Source: Bacilli bacterium (GTDB taxonomy: Bacteria > Bacillota_I > Bacilli_A > RF39 > UBA660). Taken from it: 14,132 nucleotides of DNA. The notes under the pieces were generated by a model. The model searched no databases. It was not told the origin of the DNA and was given only the letters and a program-made list of their open reading frames with translations. Where the stretch lies: the NCBI GenBank assembly GCA_017411235.1, contig JAFPMR010000132.1, forward strand, positions 1 to 14,132, given 5' to 3'. Both the position numbers and the translations under genes were made by a program. Shown piece after piece: positions 1 to 6,793 of the stretch; positions within the stretch are counted from its first letter, which is position 1, and each line of letters starts with the position of its first letter.

Positions 1-1
1 A

Positions 2-466
2 AACTTTAAAAAGTTTGGTCAAAGTGCTTTTGATATGAATACTAAATATAAGGATTCAAGTTTCGATCCAGCATCATTAAATGATGAAAAGGAACGTGTA
101 TGCGTTATTGTTGGTTTAGAGAAATTTAAAACAATTCTTGGTGGCGAATTTGATGGCGCATTTAGTGGTTTAGTATCAATGCTTAAAGGTATGCCAAAAG
201 TTAGTTTCATTATTGTTGATACTTGTGATAATATGAAGAAACATGAGTTTGAAGCATGGTATAAAGATACACTTTCAGGAACAAGAGGTGTTTGGGTTGG
301 AAATGGTATTTCTGGCCAATATACTTTGAAGTCTTCTTTAAGTGCACGTATTCTTTCTGCTAAGATTGATAAGTTCTTTGGTTATTATGTTGATGGTAAT
401 ACTACAGTACTTGTTAAATTTATATCTGATGCAGGAGAAGAAGTTGAAGAATATGAAACATTGTAA
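2..466 (+). CDS. essC: EssC-like T7SSb motor ATPase, C-terminal end (5' truncated by window)
   Basis: The reading frame is open to the window edge, so the in-frame ATG at 35 is internal and the gene starts upstream. The visible ~154 residues resemble the end of the last FtsK/SpoIIIE-type ATPase domain of EssC. A beta strand (VCVIVGLEKF) is followed by a helical part, a second strand (FIIVDT), and the motif GVWVGNGISGQYTLK, which matches the GxWxGxGxxxQxxLK pattern near EssC C-termini. A final FGYYV...VLVKFIS segment resembles the usual end of the family. EssC is the membrane-anchored hexameric motor that recognises and exports WXG100-type substrates. Walker motifs would lie upstream and cannot be checked. 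In Staphylococcus the EssC C-terminus varies together with the downstream substrate genes, which fits the cluster that follows. A terminator directly follows the stop. A generic FtsK-like ATPase is possible, but the neighbours make EssC much more likely. Confidence 0.85.
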   Translation, partial: NFKKFGQSAFDMNTKYKDSSFDPASLNDEKERVCVIVGLEKFKTILGGEFDGAFSGLVSMLKGMPKVSFIIVDTCDNMKKHEFEAWYKDTLSGTRGVWVGNGISGQYTLKSSLSARILSAKIDKFFGYYVDGNTTVLVKFISDAGEEVEEYETL

Positions 467-492
467 AAAAAGACATTTATTTGTCTTTTTTT
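465..492 (+). terminator. Rho-independent terminator after essC
   Basis: An inverted repeat pairs 465-475 (A-run plus GACA) with 482-492 (TGTC plus T-run) around a 6-nt loop, and the T-rich right arm continues past the stem. It overlaps the essC stop codon. The A-rich left arm means it could also stop transcripts from the other side. It separates essC from the next promoter. Confidence 0.85.
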
Positions 493-504
493 ATTTTTGT
501 TTCG

Positions 505-533
505 TTGACTTTGACTTGAATATAGAGTATCAT
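505..533 (+). promoter_or_regulatory. Sigma-70-type promoter of unit A
   Basis: TTGACT (505-510) and TATCAT (528-533) are separated by 17 nt, close to the consensus for the housekeeping sigma factor. A second overlapping TTGACT (511-516) has only poorer -10 partners. The site lies just after the essC terminator and 94 nt before the first start codon, so the downstream genes are probably transcribed independently of essC. Confidence 0.65.
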
Positions 534-626
534 TTTATGTATAAGAGTGTAGTAGATAGTAGCGGGGATTTGGTGTTTTTAGGAACTATCGTATATTCTT
601 AAATCTACTAAATAGGAGGTTTTATT
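534..626 (+). promoter_or_regulatory. Structured 5' leader of unit A
   Basis: This untranslated leader has two pairings that compete for 555-557: TAGTAGAT (550-557) with ATCTACTA (603-610), and GATAGT (555-560) with ACTATC (585-590). The first pairing ends just before the AGGAGG ribosome binding site (614-619), so the two forms could expose or crowd it differently. The leader also has TATATTCTTA (592-601), found at exactly the same distance from the start codon in the unit B leader, and TTTTAGGAACTAT (577-589), found again in the leader at 14027-14039. A 21-codon ORF (537-602) lacks a ribosome binding site and is probably not translated. No known riboswitch class is recognised. Confidence 0.4.
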
Positions 627-884
627 GTGAATAATAATAAAGTCTGTGTAGATTTAATCGTACCTAGTATAGAAGAACGATACAATGTTTTTATTCCTGT
701 TAATAAGAAAACTATTGAAATTATATTCTTATTAAACAAAGCAATTAGTGATATGACTGATGGATGTTTTCCAATATCTGACAAATTATCATTAATTAAT
801 GCTGAAGACGGAACTGTTTATGATGTTGAGAACACCTTCTTGGAGAACAACATACTAAACGGAGCAAAGATTATTTTATTATAG
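627..884 (+). CDS. yukD: YukD/EsaB-like ubiquitin-fold T7SS protein
   Basis: An 85-residue protein with the pattern of the YukD/EsaB family: an N-terminal beta hairpin (VCVDLIVPS...YNVFIPV), a central helix (about residues 28-42), and a C-terminal strand-turn-strand segment with DGTVYDVENTF and NGAKIILL at the end. EsaB/YukD proteins have a ubiquitin-like fold and are cytosolic accessory or regulatory parts of T7SSb, required for export or for control of substrate genes. The start is GTG at 627, preceded by a strong AGGAGG with 7-nt spacing. It opens unit A and is followed after 12 nt by the first WXG-like gene. In Staphylococcus and Bacillus this gene usually lies upstream of essC; here it lies downstream under its own promoter. 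Confidence 0.8.
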   Translation: MNNNKVCVDLIVPSIEERYNVFIPVNKKTIEIIFLLNKAISDMTDGCFPISDKLSLINAEDGTVYDVENTFLENNILNGAKIILL

Positions 885-896
885 GAGGTGAAGTTA

Positions 897-1199
897 ATGG
901 CAATGGATTTCGAGATTCATCCAGAAGAATGGCAATCAACTATTGATGGTGTTACTACTGCAAAACAAGAAATGGAAGACTCAGCTGAAGAAATGAGAAA
1001 CATTATTAAAGCTAGTTTAGTTGGTGCTGGTATGACTGGTGATGTAGCAGATCAACTTGCTGAAGCTTATGATAGAGAGGTGTTATCTTCTGCTAGACAA
1101 TTTGCTGACGTAGTTGAACAACAAATTCAAACAAATAAGGATAATTTAGAAAAATACAATAATATGCAAGAAGAAGCTTCTTCTATTGCAACACGTTAA
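897..1199 (+). CDS. WXG100-like small helical protein lacking the Trp (100 aa)
   Basis: The ATG at 897 is chosen because AGGAGGTG (883-890) sits 6 nt before it; the GTG at 888 lies inside that site. The product is exactly 100 residues, almost wholly helical, with a central turn at about residues 43-48 (GAGMTG), so Met-Thr-Gly stands where WXG100 proteins have Trp-x-Gly. Two amphipathic helices flank the turn, as expected for an ESAT-6/EsxA-type hairpin. WXG100-family proteins form dimers exported by EssC, alone or as carriers for larger substrates. Only 22 nt separate it from the next small helical gene, suggesting that the pair forms a heterodimer. No classical C-terminal YxxxD/E or FxxxD signal is evident. 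Family membership is inferred from size, hairpin pattern and context. Confidence 0.65.
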   Translation: MAMDFEIHPEEWQSTIDGVTTAKQEMEDSAEEMRNIIKASLVGAGMTGDVADQLAEAYDREVLSSARQFADVVEQQIQTNKDNLEKYNNMQEEASSIATR

Positions 1200-1221
1200 T
1201 TAATGGGAAAGGAATGATTAT

Positions 1222-1563
1222 ATGGCAAATCAAACATTTAATTCTGAAGACGCTGTTAATGCTTTAAATAATGCTTTAGCTGCTAATGAAGGATTAATCG
1301 ATAAATTTAATAATGCTGCTAAAACATTAGAGCAAGCATTTACACAATCAGGATCATCTGTTGGTGGAGCTTTAGGTGAAGCTGCTGCTAATAGTTTCGC
1401 TGATAGTGCTGGCGATATGTTCGCTAAAGATTTACAAGTTAAGACTGAAGAATTCTTACAACAAAGAGTTCCTGAATTACTAGCTAAGATGGATGAATTC
1501 CAAAATGCTACTACAAATGCATATTCATCTACTGCTCAAGGTAACGGAACTGATAATAATTAA
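1222..1563 (+). CDS. WXG100-like small helical protein (113 aa)
   Basis: A 113-residue, Ala/Asn-rich, helical protein. The first helix spans about residues 8-41. A Gly/Ser turn (SGSSVGGALG, residues 43-52) replaces the WXG turn, and a second long helix runs to about residue 100 before a polar, disordered tail ending in GTDNN. Size, hairpin layout and place next to another WXG-like gene suggest a secreted or carrier protein of the ESAT-6 superfamily, perhaps the partner of the preceding 100-residue protein. The start is supported by AAAGGA upstream. The small residues around the turn are unlike the bulky Trp of typical EsxA. A large inverted-repeat region follows the stop, so expression of this gene may differ from that of the downstream genes. 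Confidence 0.6.
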   Translation: MANQTFNSEDAVNALNNALAANEGLIDKFNNAAKTLEQAFTQSGSSVGGALGEAAANSFADSAGDMFAKDLQVKTEEFLQQRVPELLAKMDEFQNATTNAYSSTAQGNGTDNN

Positions 1564-1571
1564 AAAGAATA

Positions 1572-1630
1572 ATACTGCACTTTGTGCAGTATATTATAAG
1601 GAAAAAAGAATCTTTTTTCTTTATAATATA
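1572..1630 (+). repeat. Overlapping inverted repeats between the 113-aa and 143-aa genes
   Basis: The first hairpin is ATACTGCAC (1572-1580) with GTGCAGTAT (1584-1592), 9 bp and a 3-nt loop. The second pairs 1590-1607 with 1613-1630, an 18-bp stem with one G-T pair and a 5-nt loop. They share 1590-1592. Neither is followed by a clean T-run, so they are not ordinary terminators. An intercistronic RNA stabiliser, processing site or partial attenuator that keeps the small WXG-like products more abundant than the downstream ones is plausible. Confidence 0.7.
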
Positions 1631-1653
1631 CTTGGAGTATAGGAGGGGAATCT

Positions 1654-2085
1654 ATGGATTTTATTATTGATGGTCGTCAATATCAACAAGTTCAACAACA
1701 AATAGTTGATACTGCCGTTAATGTTGCCAATGAGGTAACATTGATTTATGCTGCAATAGAACATATGAGAGAAGGTTGGGATTCTAAATCGTATTACGAA
1801 TTCAAAGCAAAGATGGAAGAGTTCCAAGGACCTTTAAATGATGTTGTTATTGCAATGGTTTCATATGGCGACTTATTAGCTGAATTTAGTAAAGCCGTTA
1901 AATTATTCCAAGAAGGAATACAAAAAGCGTTAAATATGGAAGTTTCAACTGAGGGTGAAGACCCTGGTATTAGTGATGTAGAAATCAACTCTACATTTGA
2001 AGCCGGTACAGGAAATGCTGGTTATAGTTCGCCATTCCCTGTAAGAAGAGGCGGACCACAATTCCAGTATGATACAATCGCATAA
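1654..2085 (+). CDS. WXG100-like protein with C-terminal tail (143 aa)
   Basis: The first ~95 residues form a WXG100-like hairpin: helix one about residues 10-38, a turn with GWDSKSYYEF (41-50; W42-D-S in place of W-x-G), then a second helix to about residue 95. A ~48-residue polar tail with Gly, Pro and acidic residues follows (EDPGISD, SPFPVRRGGPQF). It aligns by eye with the N-terminal hairpin of the 329-residue protein of unit B (...Y..I..M...W....Y..F), which also carries a C-terminal extension. It is probably an exported T7SS substrate or the partner of one. The start ATG is preceded by AGGAGGGG at good spacing. The gene lies after the inverted-repeat block and 20 nt before the next gene. 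Confidence 0.6.
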   Translation: MDFIIDGRQYQQVQQQIVDTAVNVANEVTLIYAAIEHMREGWDSKSYYEFKAKMEEFQGPLNDVVIAMVSYGDLLAEFSKAVKLFQEGIQKALNMEVSTEGEDPGISDVEINSTFEAGTGNAGYSSPFPVRRGGPQFQYDTIA

Positions 2086-2105
2086 TAGGAAGAGGTGTTT
2101 AGTAT

Positions 2106-2828
2106 ATGAATGATGATGTAAGAAGTGATAGTGCCTCTTATAATAGCGAAGAATTTGGTGTTTCATTAGGTGAACTTGCTTCAGCTTTTGCAAGATATGG
2201 AGAACAACTTGAAGGTATTGCATCTGTTGGAGATGATTTCTTTGATAATAAAGATGGTGCTATATATTCCAAGGGAGTTGGAGCAGCATTATGTGAAGCA
2301 TGGAATGATCATATAGCTGATGATTTTGGTGAATTTACAAAAGCTTTTGAGTCATGGATGGCAACAGCTACTGCTGAAGGAAATGTTCTAGAAGACTTCA
2401 AGAGAGAAGAAATGAATTTATATAAATCTCTTAACGATAATAATCCAACTGGAGCATATGAGTCTGACAATACTACAGTTTCTCGAATGATGCAAGAGAA
2501 TGCTGTTGAATTAGATCAAACTCAATTAACTAATATCTTTGGTGACTCAGTTGAAGATATTCAAGCGTTTAGTAATCTTACTGATATGCAAGTTGAAAAG
2601 GTTAAGAGATATATTAGATATCAATGGGATCCATCATTCTTTAGTGATGATGAACTTGCTTACTATAATACTTTGATGCGTCATAATGAAGACGATGCAG
2701 AAAGACGTAGTAATGATGTATCAGGATTAACTGATATCTTTAATGAAGGCGTTGGTATTATGGGTGATGTAGGAGAAAGAGCTACGGAATTAGCTACTGA
2801 AAATATGACTCCTGGAGGTGATAGCTAA
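2106..2828 (+). CDS. Unrecognised 240-aa helical protein, paralogue of the 434-aa unit B protein
   Basis: No known family is recognised. The protein is soluble, acidic and largely helical, without signal peptide or membrane segment. Residues about 55-120 resemble residues 54-119 of the unit B protein at 8960. Both have a Trp pair (W66/W84 here, W65/W82 there) in a frame of the form W.....(D/N)F..F...F..W.A, then a later Phe, Leu-x-x-(N)-N-P-x-G and an Asn/Thr-rich end. Residues about 150-205 form a second segment with YIRYQWDPSFFSDDE. GGAAGAGGTG precedes the ATG. Its stop codon overlaps the ATG of the next gene (TAATG), and its last codons carry that gene's ribosome binding site, so translation is coupled. 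A T7SS substrate or substrate partner is the likeliest role, by context only. Confidence 0.6.
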   Translation: MNDDVRSDSASYNSEEFGVSLGELASAFARYGEQLEGIASVGDDFFDNKDGAIYSKGVGAALCEAWNDHIADDFGEFTKAFESWMATATAEGNVLEDFKREEMNLYKSLNDNNPTGAYESDNTTVSRMMQENAVELDQTQLTNIFGDSVEDIQAFSNLTDMQVEKVKRYIRYQWDPSFFSDDELAYYNTLMRHNEDDAERRSNDVSGLTDIFNEGVGIMGDVGERATELATENMTPGGDS

Positions 2829-3115
2829 TGTCAATGCAAGTTGTGTATATGGCCGATGGTGGATCTGGAAATAAGTACACCAACCTCGGTGGTGCTGTTT
2901 ATAAATGGAATTATGCTTTGAGAGAGATAAATAATTTAAAAACTTTATTAAATTCCTCTACTTTAGCAATTTCTACTTCTGCCGATGGATTTAGTAAAAT
3001 TGTAGAAGCATTGGACGAAGTAAAATTAGATTTAGAGACTGCTAAAGACGAAATGGTTACTTTATCAGCTCAATGTGATAATATTAAAACTACTGTTAAA
3101 AACGGTAATGCGTAG
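2828..3115 (+). CDS. Unrecognised 95-aa helical protein
   Basis: A small protein that overlaps the preceding stop codon by one base and uses GGAGGTGA (2814-2821) inside that gene. The N-terminus (VVYMADGGSG) resembles the N-terminus of the giant protein encoded just downstream (VCMMDGGGGG), suggesting a shared start-region motif. The remainder is predicted helical: about residues 24-45, then about 50-90 with heptad-like Leu/Val spacing (IVEALDEVKLDLETAKDEMV). It corresponds by position to the 138-residue gene before the unit B giant protein, with only weak sequence resemblance. It could be a small partner or carrier of the giant protein. The function is unknown. Confidence 0.55.
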   Translation: MSMQVVYMADGGSGNKYTNLGGAVYKWNYALREINNLKTLLNSSTLAISTSADGFSKIVEALDEVKLDLETAKDEMVTLSAQCDNIKTTVKNGNA

Positions 3116-3147
3116 AGTAAGGAGGAATGGATAGAGGTGACAAGTAA

Positions 3148-6100
3148 ATGAAGATACGTCAAATGAACATGGCCTTGTATAACATGAATGTATGTATGAT
3201 GGATGGCGGTGGTGGAGGAGCTGTAACTAAAAAAGTAATCAGTGATTCTACTAAAATTTCTATTAATACTACAGCTTTGACTGATGCTATTGAAACTGCA
3301 GAACTGATAATAAAGTATTTTGAAGAAGGTAATGATAAATATACTTCTTACTATAATACAGTTTCATCTGAATCTGAAAGTTTCGTTGATTATGTAGAAG
3401 AAAATACTCATTATTTACAAAAGCCATATTCTTCTTACTATTTGTATGAAGATGGTACAGAAAGAACATCTAGAATTAACAGAGAGAATTCAGATAGAGA
3501 ATCGCAAGCATTAGCTAGAATTAGAAATAAAGAAATTGCTTTTAACGAAAAAGTTACTTCAATTAATAATTATTATACTAATGATATTGTTCCTGCTTTA
3601 ACTTTAGCAAGAAAAGTAAAAGCAAATCTAGAATATATAAGAAAATGTGTTGATTCTTTTGATGGCCTTGCTACTAAGTTTGACTTTGGTGATTATTTAA
3701 CAATAGCATTAGATTTCTATATGCAAAAAGGTACATATACACCAAACGATAATGAAGAAGTATATGTTAATCAAGATACTGATGAAATTGAATATAAAAA
3801 TAAAGATACTGGACAGACTTATAGTGGAAGTAACAGAAGAAAAGAAGCATTTGTTACTTCTACAGGAGCTTTTTCAGCATATGTAGCAGTTGTTATTTCT
3901 GAACAAAGAAATTTCCCACCAGAAATGACAGAGTCTATGATTTATAGTGCTATGGCTGAAACAAATGCTATGGTTACAGTTGGTGAAGAAAATGGTTGGT
4001 TCGACAAGCCAGATGATATGACTTGGGATGAATACAACGCAATGAGATTTAAAGAAGTTACTGGTATGGATTGGGATCCTGAAAAGAACCGTGATATCCT
4101 AAACGAGTACTTTGCTGCAATTGGTTTAGATGCAGACGATATTACAGCTGGTTTAATTGCTGCAATAGGAGGTACTGGTGGTTTAACTCCACAAATGGCT
4201 ACTATTATAGCTGGTGCCTTAACAATGACTGGAGATTCATTATATGACTTCTCACATGATGGAAGAATGACTCCAGAGCAACAAGAAATTTGGGCTGAAG
4301 GTCTTGCTCAATCTACAATGAGTCAAGAAGATATTCAGGCTGCTGAAGGTAAAATTAATGAACATCGTGAAGCTATACAACAGCATTACGATGAAGTTGT
4401 TGCTCAACAACAACCTACACAACCTCAAGGTACACCTGGAAGAAGTGGTGGAGGCTGTGGTGGAGGTTCACCTGAATCTGGTGTTGTTAATTTTGATGAC
4501 TATGATGAGATTACAGGAGAACTTAGTCCTGAACTTCAAGGAGAGGCTTTGGATACTGAACCTACTATAGGTGATAAGATAACTGGTATGATAACTACTA
4601 GTACAGACTTTACTCCTGTAGCAGAAGCTGAGATTCCAAAGGCAATCGAACCTGACTTAGCCAAATCAATTGATCAACAAGCTGCTGAAATCTACTTTAA
4701 TAGAAGTCCAGAGGAAATTGCTGCAGAAAGAGCAAATGCATTATCTGCTGTTGATATGGCATTCTCTGGTGAAAATGTTGAAGCATTTAAAGATGTTCTT
4801 CGACAAGGTGGATTCAACGATGTTGATATTGATGTAATAATGAATAATAAAGAAATTGCAGTTACTGCTTATATTCTTGCTTCAGAAAGTAAGAGTTTAA
4901 CAGATATTGCAAATCAATTAGCTGTTGCTAATAATATTCAAAACTTCGATACAATGTATGATAATGGTTTGAACAGAATGTCACTTGAAAATGGTCTATC
5001 TCAATCTAAGTTAATGGCTGAAGTAGACGATAGTGTACAAGATGCTAGAACTAATGTACAAAATGCTAGAAATAAATATAACGAATCAGTTAAGAAAGCT
5101 AATGATTCTATTGAAGATGCTGAAAAGAAAAAAGAAGAAATGGAAGCTGTTAAAAAGAGAATCATTGAAAAATCTGGTGAAGACCCATCTAAATGGGATG
5201 ATGATGATGTTGAAGCTTATAATAAAGCAATCGAAGAGTACAATAAAGCTAATAAGTTAGCAAATGAAGCTCATAACGAAGCTATGAATAACAAAGAATT
5301 GTTAGATCAAGCTGAGACAAATCTAAAAGAAACTCAAGATAAGGTTGCTTCAGATTACTTAAATCAAAATTCTAATGAACCTGCTCAAGAAGGTCAAACA
5401 CCTCCTGGAACAGATTCTGATGTTGAAGAACTTGAAGATGTACCAAGTTCAGATATACCTGGTGATGAACCTACTGGTCCAACTGCTGAAGAAATTGAGC
5501 CTGATGGTCCAGGAGGAGAGCCAAAACCAGATGAATTAACAACTGATGATATTCATCCTGACGAAGATGTTCCAACAACTCAAGCGGATGTTGTAACTGA
5601 AGAAGAACCAGTTGTTGAACCTGTTAGTGGAAGACCTACTGGTGGAAGTGTTCAAACACATGAAGATGTTGAACCTGAAAGAAAATTAACTTCTGATGAT
5701 ATTATGAGCCTATTCGATGGCTTAGATGAGGTATCTTCAATGGGTTCTGCTGAGAGAACATTAGATGCTGTTGACTTAAGTTCATTAGCACCTGAAGATA
5801 GAGCTATCCCAGGAATGGGAGTTACAGATGTATTTGGACAAGCTAATAATGTTAGAGGCTTAGACCCAGTTGCTCATCAAGTAACACCAAGTGAAAACCG
5901 TGGAGAAATCCTAGAACGTAATGGTATTGCTGCATTTGCAGATAGTGCTGCAAAAGAAGCTAATAAGAAGACTGATGAGTTTAAAGATAATAAATTTAAT
6001 GGCATGAGTGGTTTCTCAATGAATACTCAAGGTATGAAGGGATTAGGAACTACTACAAGCTCAGGCACAAGTTCAAGTGCTAGTTCATCTGGAACTAAGA

Positions 6101-6261
6101 AAGAATCAGAGAACAAGAATGAAACTGTTGCTGGTGTTAAGATTGAAGCCGCAGATGTTAAGAAACATACTGATGGTGTTCTAGTTGACTCAGATGATAA
6201 TAAAGTTGCTTCAGAGGTATCTGAAGATGGCAGAAGCTTAGAATATGTCGAAATAGATTAA
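3148..6261 (+). CDS. Giant unit A protein with coiled-coil module and Pro/acidic linkers (1037 aa)
   Basis: No known enzymatic or toxin domain is recognised. Order: a Met-rich start with MMDGGGGG (17-24); a helical region (about 35-170); a central part (about 175-425) with an EF-hand-like stretch DFSHDGRMTPEQ (367-378; position 12 is Gln, not Glu); a Gly-rich hinge with one Cys (GGGCGGG, C437); a helical module (about 505-739) shared with the unit B giant protein and ending in a charged coiled coil; a Pro/acidic linker (about 741-845); and a Ser/Thr/Gly-rich tail (about 960-1000) before a short closing domain. There is no signal peptide or membrane segment, so any export would be through the T7SS. 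An in-frame stop directly before the ATG fixes the earliest start, and AGAGGTGA precedes it. The protein is probably a secreted or surface-associated scaffold; this is inference. Confidence 0.6.
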   Translation: MKIRQMNMALYNMNVCMMDGGGGGAVTKKVISDSTKISINTTALTDAIETAELIIKYFEEGNDKYTSYYNTVSSESESFVDYVEENTHYLQKPYSSYYLYEDGTERTSRINRENSDRESQALARIRNKEIAFNEKVTSINNYYTNDIVPALTLARKVKANLEYIRKCVDSFDGLATKFDFGDYLTIALDFYMQKGTYTPNDNEEVYVNQDTDEIEYKNKDTGQTYSGSNRRKEAFVTSTGAFSAYVAVVISEQRNFPPEMTESMIYSAMAETNAMVTVGEENGWFDKPDDMTWDEYNAMRFKEVTGMDWDPEKNRDILNEYFAAIGLDADDITAGLIAAIGGTGGLTPQMATIIAGALTMTGDSLYDFSHDGRMTPEQQEIWAEGLAQSTMSQEDIQAAEGKINEHREAIQQHYDEVVAQQQPTQPQGTPGRSGGGCGGGSPESGVVNFDDYDEITGELSPELQGEALDTEPTIGDKITGMITTSTDFTPVAEAEIPKAIEPDLAKSIDQQAAEIYFNRSPEEIAAERANALSAVDMAFSGENVEAFKDVLRQGGFNDVDIDVIMNNKEIAVTAYILASESKSLTDIANQLAVANNIQNFDTMYDNGLNRMSLENGLSQSKLMAEVDDSVQDARTNVQNARNKYNESVKKANDSIEDAEKKKEEMEAVKKRIIEKSGEDPSKWDDDDVEAYNKAIEEYNKANKLANEAHNEAMNNKELLDQAETNLKETQDKVASDYLNQNSNEPAQEGQTPPGTDSDVEELEDVPSSDIPGDEPTGPTAEEIEPDGPGGEPKPDELTTDDIHPDEDVPTTQADVVTEEEPVVEPVSGRPTGGSVQTHEDVEPERKLTSDDIMSLFDGLDEVSSMGSAERTLDAVDLSSLAPEDRAIPGMGVTDVFGQANNVRGLDPVAHQVTPSENRGEILERNGIAAFADSAAKEANKKTDEFKDNKFNGMSGFSMNTQGMKGLGTTTSSGTSSSASSSGTKKESENKNETVAGVKIEAADVKKHTDGVLVDSDDNKVASEVSEDGRSLEYVEID

Positions 6262-6282
6262 AAAGAATAGGAGGAAAGAAAA

Positions 6283-6618
6283 ATGAGAGAAAAATTTTTG
6301 CCAATAGGAACTGTAGTATTATTAAAAGGTGGAAAGAAAAGAGCGATGATTACAGGATTTTGTTCTGTAGCTCAAGAAAACCAAGAAAAGATTTATGATT
6401 ACAGTGGATGTGTTTATCCAGAAGGTTATTTAAGTTCTAATCAAGTTTGTTTATTCGATCATGATCAAATTGAAAAGGTATTCTTTGTTGGATTTGAAGA
6501 TGATGAAGAAAAAGCATTCAAGGATAAACTTAATAAGATTGTTGCTTCTATTGAAGAATCTAGTGAAAATGAGACTGCTGCTGTTTCTGCTGAACTTCAA
6601 CCAGCAACTGAAGGATAG
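6283..6618 (+). CDS. DUF4176 family protein (unit A)
   Basis: A 111-residue protein whose N-terminal ~75 residues match DUF4176: LPIGTVVLLKGG (residues 6-17), MITGF, then YDYSGC, a Pro-Glu-Gly (PEG) and FDHDQIEKVFFVGF. The same landmarks occur in the two DUF4176 genes of unit B. DUF4176 genes are regularly found beside T7SSb substrate genes, and members have been proposed as cytosolic chaperones of LXG-type effectors (from memory, not checked). The C-terminal ~35 residues are acidic and probably helical. AGGAGG precedes the ATG with 8-nt spacing. It is the last gene of unit A, directly after the giant protein, so that protein is the most likely client. A strong terminator follows. Confidence 0.85.
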   Translation: MREKFLPIGTVVLLKGGKKRAMITGFCSVAQENQEKIYDYSGCVYPEGYLSSNQVCLFDHDQIEKVFFVGFEDDEEKAFKDKLNKIVASIEESSENETAAVSAELQPATEG

Positions 6619-6623
6619 TAAAG

Positions 6624-6649
6624 AAAAAGACCAATTTTGGTCTTTTTTT
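6624..6649 (+). terminator. Rho-independent terminator closing unit A
   Basis: AAAAAGACCAA (6624-6634) pairs with TTGGTCTTTTT (6637-6647) and the T-run extends to 6649. It starts a few bases after the DUF4176 stop codon. Confidence 0.88.
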
Positions 6650-6659
6650 AATTTCTTTA

Positions 6660-6688
6660 TTGATTATATTTGAAAAAAATTATATAAT
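6660..6688 (+). promoter_or_regulatory. Sigma-70-type promoter of unit B
   Basis: TTGATT (6660-6665) and a perfect TATAAT (6683-6688) are 17 nt apart, directly after the unit A terminator. A second weaker pair (TTGAAA 6670-6675, TATAAG 6695-6700) lies slightly downstream. Transcription would start about 100 nt before the WXG100 gene. Confidence 0.75.
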
Positions 6689-6793
6689 TGTGTATATAAG
6701 GATATGATAGGAGAAAAGTAGGGGTTTTGGGATATAAAAATCTTATATTTTTGTAGCTTATATTCTTATGAAATTTTTTTGGAGGTGTAATGT
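6689..6793 (+). promoter_or_regulatory. Structured 5' leader of unit B
   Basis: This untranslated leader has a 9-bp hairpin, TATAAAAAT (6733-6741) with ATTTTTGTA (6747-6755, one G-T pair). It is followed by TATATTCTTA (6759-6768), which lies 25 nt before the ATG, exactly as in the unit A leader. A GGGG tract (6721-6724) has a counterpart at 564-567. GGAGGTG (6781-6787) is the ribosome binding site. No known riboswitch is recognised. Confidence 0.35.

Noticed and set aside
537..602. A 21-codon ORF in the unit A leader, a possible leader peptide
   Set aside because: Its ATG lies about at the expected transcription start, with no ribosome binding site, and no similar peptide is encoded in the unit B leader.
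3127..3147. Six-codon mini-ORF ending exactly before the giant gene start (TAAATG)
   Set aside because: AGGAGG is only one base from its ATG, too close for efficient initiation; the site better fits the downstream gene region.
3148..6261. The giant proteins as LXG polymorphic toxins
   Set aside because: No LXG-type N-terminus, no recognisable C-terminal toxin domain and no immunity gene; DUF4176 and a terminator follow instead. Profile searches could overturn this.
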